Below, one piece after another: positions 59,058 to 64,000 of a stretch of 64,000 bases of DNA. The translations under genes and the position numbers were made by a program. This DNA comes from Isoetes taiwanensis (Eukaryota; Streptophyta; Lycopodiopsida; Isoetales; Isoetaceae). The stretch spans positions 13,369,255 through 13,433,254 of the forward strand of contig JAJEKV010000011.1 of the NCBI GenBank assembly GCA_021234155.1, read 5' to 3'. The number at the start of each line of letters is the position of its first letter. Position 1 is the stretch's first letter. A model generated the notes under the pieces. That model had not been told where the DNA came from and did no database searches. It worked only from the letters and a program-made list of their open reading frames with translations.

Positions 59058-59768
59058 CTAAACACGGTTCGGCCTCCTGTTGTAGTCAGCTGCATACCCT
59101 GGTCCTTCCTCCTCAGGCAAAGGATGCTGCAATTTTGATAATTCTATGGCCTTAGAGAAGGCTTTATAGACTGAGTCCAATAGCCCCAAACTTTGCAGCT
59201 TGAACATCTTTCTGTATAGCTTAGAATGTGGTTTCAGACCAGCCACAAAAAAACACACCATATGATCCGTAGGTGTCTCTACTTTCTGCTCCTGGCATCT
59301 CAGAAGATAAGAGTTAAATCTTTCCACAAAAAGATGTATGCTCTCGCCCCTCCTAATGGTCATAGTGCAAATCTCTTGTACCAACCCATTCTTGGTGCTC
59401 ACGGTGCCAAATCTTTCCAAGAAATTGTGCACTAATACCTCCCATGTGGTTATCTGACAGCTCTTTTGATAAAGAAACCATCCCTTGGCATCTCCCTTCA
59501 TTGCAAGACCAAAGACTGAAATCTTGTCTCCTTTCTTCTTACCAAAATCTGCATAATATTCTTCAAAGTGGCTCAGAAACTCTGTAGGATTTTTGGATCC
59601 GTCGAATGTAGGTACTGGAGTAGGCAGGTTTACTTCAATTTTATAAGGGGGAGGCATCGAATGTACCTCTGCTACTGCTGTGCTACCTTCTCCTGCATCA
59701 GCTTCTCCTGTAGTTTTGCTTTTGGGTGGCATGCTTGTGCCTTTGTGCCAGACAATGCTCTCAGTCAA
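59058..59768 (-). pseudogene. gag capsid of element 2
   Basis: PTPVPTFDGSKNPTEFLSHF, FGLAMKGDAKGWFLYQK, FLERFGTVSTKNGLVQEI and RGESIHLFVERFNSYLLRC are the retrotransposon gag capsid signature. The frame ends at 59058, and the nucleocapsid continues in another frame at 58977. Confidence 0.92.
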
Positions 59769-59794
59769 AGAATCTCGGTAGAACCTCCAAAGAA

Positions 59795-61144
59795 TGTTAC
59801 CACAATTTCTGGCTCTATTGTGGTAACTATTCTGCTTTGGTACAGAACCTCCAGAACTAGTCTTAAGGGCCTAGTTCCACCCTTCAAAACAAGGCTTTGG
59901 AAAATGTGCAAGCTTCCTTCTCTCTATTTCAAGAGAAAGAATTGCAAACGTGATGTAAAAGGTATTCAGATAGGGAAGCTTTTGTTTTCTTGTAGGGCAC
60001 ACACAAGATCCAAATTCTCCACCTCTGTTTCAAAGAAGAGAAATGAATCTGGAAAAACAGTGTACATCACCTGCTATTTGCTGGCAAAAAGGAATGATTT
60101 AGTATGAAAGTCTTCTGATTCAAGTTCTCCACCTCTGTTTCAAAGAAGAGAAATGAATCTGGAAGAATAATGTATTCCACCTTCTTATTTACTGGCTTAA
60201 AGGGAATGATCTAGTGGGCAAGTCTTTCTGTTCAAATATGGAATGTATCTTTTGCAAAATGCACAAAGATCAAAGATCCAAGTTCTTTCCCTCTTTTTCA
60301 AAGGAGAGAAATGGTTCTAGGAGAACAATATTGCGATTTTGGGAAGAATCCCTTTGTAAGAAAAGAAGTGCAGTGGTATGTAGTCAAGAAAATTGAAAAA
60401 ACTATTGGGACGAAATTATGATTTTTGCATTCCGTAAAAGGGCCAAAAGAAATTGAAATAGCCTCCTTGAATGAATTCGAAGGAAACTCTAGACCAGCAT
60501 GAACATATCAATTGCATACGAATCTAACACTGCTTGAATTGAATAGAATAGAAATGTAACAGTTCAAAACCCGATTTTTGAAGAAAACATTGATGGAAAT
60601 GAAGCTCTTCTTGAATCCCGTTCCCCTTGTAACTGAGTGCCCCTTTGTTCTTATGCTTCTTGAAAAATACTTGCAGACAAAACCATACCTGGCAACTCAT
60701 GATTACAGGTGCCACTTCCCTCCACGAATGTAGCAGCAATAAATTCTGAGCATTCAACCACCTGTTCACGATTTGATTAACCCTAACTGTCTTCTTGGTA
60801 TTTTCATTCCCTTTTTTTTCTCTTTTTTTTTTTCTTTTTTCAATAGTCTTCAACGTTTTAACAATACTGGATTACAGAATAGAAATGGCAAACCACTAGA
60901 AGCCTAGATTAACATACATTCTTTTCTTTTCCTTTTGATATCCTGTATTTATACTGCGCTATAGTAACTCCCCCACAGCCATGAATATGCCCTGGGCAAA
61001 TTTCATGAGGTGATCCAACTCACCAGGCCTTCAAAATACCCAGATGCGCACTCCAAACATCTCCAACATCTTAGCTCCAAATAACCTAGAAAAAAAAGCT
61101 ACATGCCCAAAAAAATGTAATTTGTTGCCTGAATCCAGGCAACA
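59795..61144 (-). repeat. 5' LTR of element 2
   Basis: 1350 bp, closely matching 53120-54478. A minus-strand TATAAATA at 60953-60946 is a plausible promoter. Immediately inside, the minus strand reads TTCTTTGGAGGTTCTACCG; the TGGAGGTTCTACCG part should be the primer binding site, but I cannot assign its tRNA. Confidence 0.95.
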
Positions 61145-62429
61145 CTATGTAGGGCCCAAAGGGGTATACAAAGGGATTGGCATGCTTTTTAAAGCGGATC
61201 AAACCGCCCATGGAGCAGCAAGAGCGATCTGATCAAAATTTCTACCCCCACTGCGCAGTTCTACGCCTGGTTTTTTGACCGAATACCACTTTTTGTCCGG
61301 ATTAACCACTTGGCTGATATCGAATGTCCAGATTAACCACCCTGGCTGATACCGGATGTCCGGATTAACCATTCTGTTTTGTCCGGAAAAAACACTTCCC
61401 GGATGATATATACGGAGTTCCGCCACAGACACATTTCGACCTATAGACAAAGGGTGCCATCACTTCTCACTGCACGTTCATCCATACAAGTTTTAGCTTC
61501 CATCTAGATGTTGCAAGGCGCTTCTAAGCCAAGGCAGAGAATGCTTATGGCGGCCCGAACCCACTGAAGCTAAAACAAAAAACGTTGCATCATCTTAACC
61601 GTTGCAAGTTGTCGAAGTTAAGGCATGATGTACGACCCAGTCTATAATACCCAAATATAATTGGAGCATTGGAGCTCCCCTGGCATAGCTCGAGCTGTCG
61701 TATAAAAATGAACATCTGCAAAGCGGATGGTTTAAATACAATTTTGAGGCCACAGTCCGAGGGCCAAGATTGCACCACTTGGCACCTTTGGGGCCGTTGA
61801 TAGAGACCTACAGACACGATTTTTTATTATATAGGATTATGGAATATCTAGTAATATAGACATATGTAGAAATTTACACCTTGCAATTGCGATGTGGTTA
61901 CATCTATGAAATTCGTGCCAATAAGTTGTGACATGTAAATTGAAATATGTGCACATGTAAATTGACACATGCCTTATTTAATCATTTGGGTACGCAAATT
62001 ATGATGGTATATATGCACATTAAAATGTTGAACTGACACATGGGTTATTTGGTGTAAATTAGGATGGATTTGTATTGACATTGGCTTATTTCATTTATGA
62101 CATTGATTTTGAGTGATTATGTCCAAGAATGATGAATCATATTATTAATATTGCTTGTGGCTTAAACTGTAAACACTGGCGAGAAAAAAACATTGACGTG
62201 TTGATTATTTGGACTTTCACTTACATAATCTATAGAAATCTAGGGTGTAAATTAGGGTGGAATATCTGATGCTGTAAATGTTTTGAGAAAACTAGGCCTT
62301 GTAAATGCGATGTGGTTACATCTAAGGGATTCGTGCCAATTATTTGTGACATGTAAATTGAAATGTGCGGAATATATTTTGTACTATGTAGGGTCTGTAC
62401 GAGTTAGGGACTGTACAAATCCAGCTAGA
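61145..62429. repeat. Repeats right of element 2
   Basis: 61270-61425 is a TTAACCAC-rich block related to 15966-16142. Another pair is 61876-61955 and 62289-62368, sharing GCGATGTGGTTACATCTA, TTCGTGCCAAT and TGTGACATGTAAATTGAAAT. No gene seen. Confidence 0.65.
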
Positions 62430-62785
62430 AGCTAAATACAGAGATATATCTCTTAGATTGTATTGGATTCTCAAAGATTCTCTTGAGATTTCCATAAATT
62501 CCTTAAGATTCTCGTCAAATTTTTCCATTATTCCTTAAGATCTTGAGATCCCAAGGTTTCTCTAGATTCTTCAAGTTTCTATGTAGATCCTCCTATATTC
62601 TTCAAGATTCCATTAAGATTCCCCTAGATTCTCAAAGATTCTCTTGTGATTCCTATAGATTCTCCAAGATTTCTCTTGAGATTCTTCTAGAATCTCAAAG
62701 ATTCTATGAAGATTCCCCTAGATTCCCATAAATTACTGTAGATTCCATAAAATTCTAAGATTCCAAGAAGATTCTTAGAATTCGA
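62430..62785. repeat. GATTC-rich minisatellite array 2
   Basis: AGATTCTC/AGATTCCC units as in array 1, leading into the core segment copy 2. Confidence 0.9.
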
Positions 62786-63159
62786 TCACATTGACTCCAA
62801 CTACGACAGAATGCCAAAGCATCACTCATTGGAAAGCTCTCGACGAGAGGAATCCAAAGATGTGGGCCTCACCTTCTGCCGACCCTTTGCAGCAAGTTAC
62901 GGGCCTTTGAAGGCCGTTATGAAAAAGGAAGCTTCCTAGAAAGTGCACTTGTAAAATGTTTTTGCCACCTCATTACTTTTTTTTTATTTATGATGGTGCC
63001 ACCTCACCTCCTTTAATATAAAAAAATACAATTTAATTAACAGAATAATGGTAGGATTTTTCCTTCCCTTTTGGTCTAACGACTAAAGATTGGCAATACC
63101 AAATCCACCCTATGAAGGATTGTGTGAAGCCGACCCTGCAAAACACACCTTCGCATACA
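62786..63159. repeat. Core segment linked to the GATTC arrays, copy 2
   Basis: Diverged relative of 40346-40589 (GAGGAATCCAA, AAAAGGAAGCTTCC, GCCACCTCATTAC, CACCTCCTTTAATATAAAAA). Here it is flanked by arrays on both sides and has no inverted repeat after it. Confidence 0.75.
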
Positions 63160-64000
63160 TTCCTCAAGATTCTATGTAGATTCCCTAGATTCATTCAATT
63201 TTGATAAAGATTCACCTAGATTCCCCTATATTATCAAAGATTTTATGAAGATTCCCTTGGATTCACCTAAATTCTCAAAGATTTTTCTAAGATTCCCATA
63301 GATTCTATTGAGATTGCCATAGATTCCCAAAGATTGTCTCAAGGTTCACCTAGACTCCCCAGGATTCTATGTAGATTCTCTTGGATTCCTTTAGATTCTA
63401 TGAAGATTCTCTTAAGTTCTATAGGATTTCATCAAGATTCCCCTAGACATATAAAGATTCTCTCGAGATTCCCAAAGATGCCCCAAGATTCCCCATGATT
63501 CTATGTAGATTCTCTTGGATTCCCTTGGCTTATATAAAGATTCTTTTAGGTTCTCCATGATTTCATCAAGATTCCCCTACATTCTTAAAGATTCCTTTAG
63601 ATCATATAAACATTCCTTTAGATTCCATCAAGATTCCCCTAGATTCTTCTAGATTCTCCTAGATTCCCAAAGATTCTCCCAATATTCACATGGACTTCCC
63701 AAGATTCTATGTAGATTCTCTTAGATTCTCTAAGGTTCTATCAATATTCCCTGGATTCTCAAATATTCTATGAAGATTCCCTAGATTCCCATAAATTCTC
63801 TCTCGAGATTCCCAAAGATGCCCCAAGATTCTATGTAGAATCTCTTAGATTTCCTTGGCTTATATAAAGATTCCTTTAGGTTCTCCATGATTTCATCAAG
63901 ATTCCCCTAGATCCCTAAAGATTTTATGAAGATTCCTTCAAATTCCTTTAGATCATAGAAAGATTCCCTTAGGTTCTCCAAGATTCCATGAAGATTCTCC
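63160..64000. repeat. GATTC-rich minisatellite array 3, continues past the window
   Basis: Over 800 bp of AGATTCCCCTAGATTC-like units. A higher-order unit is visible: CCAAAGATGCCCCAAGATTC and TTGGCTTATATAAAGATTC recur about 350 bp apart (63472-63545 and 63807-63872). Confidence 0.9.

Larger units (their letters stand above)
53120..61144 (-). mobile_element. Ty3/gypsy element 2 with both LTRs and an extra RNase H before RT
   Basis: The 8.0-kb element has LTRs at 53120-54478 and 59795-61144 and runs on the minus strand: gag, three zinc knuckles, protease, an RNase H-like domain, RT, second RNase H, and integrase. The flanks TTATG (53115-53119) and CTATG (61145-61149) match at four of five bases, consistent with a target duplication. 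The LTRs differ at scattered sites only, so insertion is fairly recent, yet the coding region already has several breaks. Confidence 0.94.

Overview
The window is gene-poor nuclear DNA from a land plant. Plant markers are a four-exon calmodulin gene, a PLS/E-type pentatricopeptide repeat (PPR) pseudogene, pieces of an 11S-globulin (legumin/cupin) seed or spore storage protein gene, and several plant retrotransposon families, one of them primed by initiator tRNA-Met. The mixture would suit a fern or another seed-free plant, but the sequence alone does not fix the species. Calmodulin (47266-48386) is the only host gene that looks complete. Most of the rest is transposon-derived or tandem-repetitive.

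Region 1 (1-11085, minus strand) is the most unusual part. It is a Ty3/gypsy chromovirus with a 1.68-kb 5' LTR (9404-11085), an initiator-Met primer binding site (9391-9402), and degenerate gag, protease, RT, RNase H, integrase and chromodomain (5112 down to about 258). The 3' LTR lies outside the window. Between the primer binding site and gag, in the same orientation, sit two extra genes that LTR retrotransposons do not normally carry. The first (8748-7456) encodes a histone H3-like protein. It starts with an H3-type tail ([10 protein letters not shown], with Lys4 and Lys9 in register), has a long charged and proline-rich linker, and ends in a complete 87-residue H3 histone fold. The second, orfB (6745-5238), encodes about 500 residues that I do not recognise. 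Each extra gene has its own TATA box, a third TATA box precedes gag, and two copies of a 67-71 bp nested palindrome lie upstream of each extra gene at 193-201 bp spacing. This looks like a retrotransposon that encodes its own chromatin protein.

Region 2 (11086-20700) holds an array of a 16-bp palindrome (11495-11915), the 3' end of a Ty1/copia element with its LTR (13183-14840), and two independently broken copies of the C-terminal exons of an 11S-globulin gene (15588-15965 and 17517-18248) separated by repeats. Region 3 (20731-24111) is a PPR pseudogene interrupted by a hAT-like MITE and a reversed LINE fragment. Region 4 (24112-42100) is mostly old repeats: a LINE with ORF1 and endonuclease (36195-38350), a GATTC-rich minisatellite (39552-40345) and a 1.5-kb near-perfect inverted repeat centred at 41353.

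Region 5 (42500-46000) has tRNA-like SINE heads, a second LTR of the same family as element 1 (43184-44663) and a satellite array abutting it. Region 6 contains calmodulin and a mostly featureless flank. Region 7 (53120-61144, minus strand) is a second Ty3/gypsy element with both LTRs and a near-matching target duplication. An extra RNase H domain lies between its protease and RT. Region 8 (61145-64000) repeats the GATTC minisatellite and its associated core segment.
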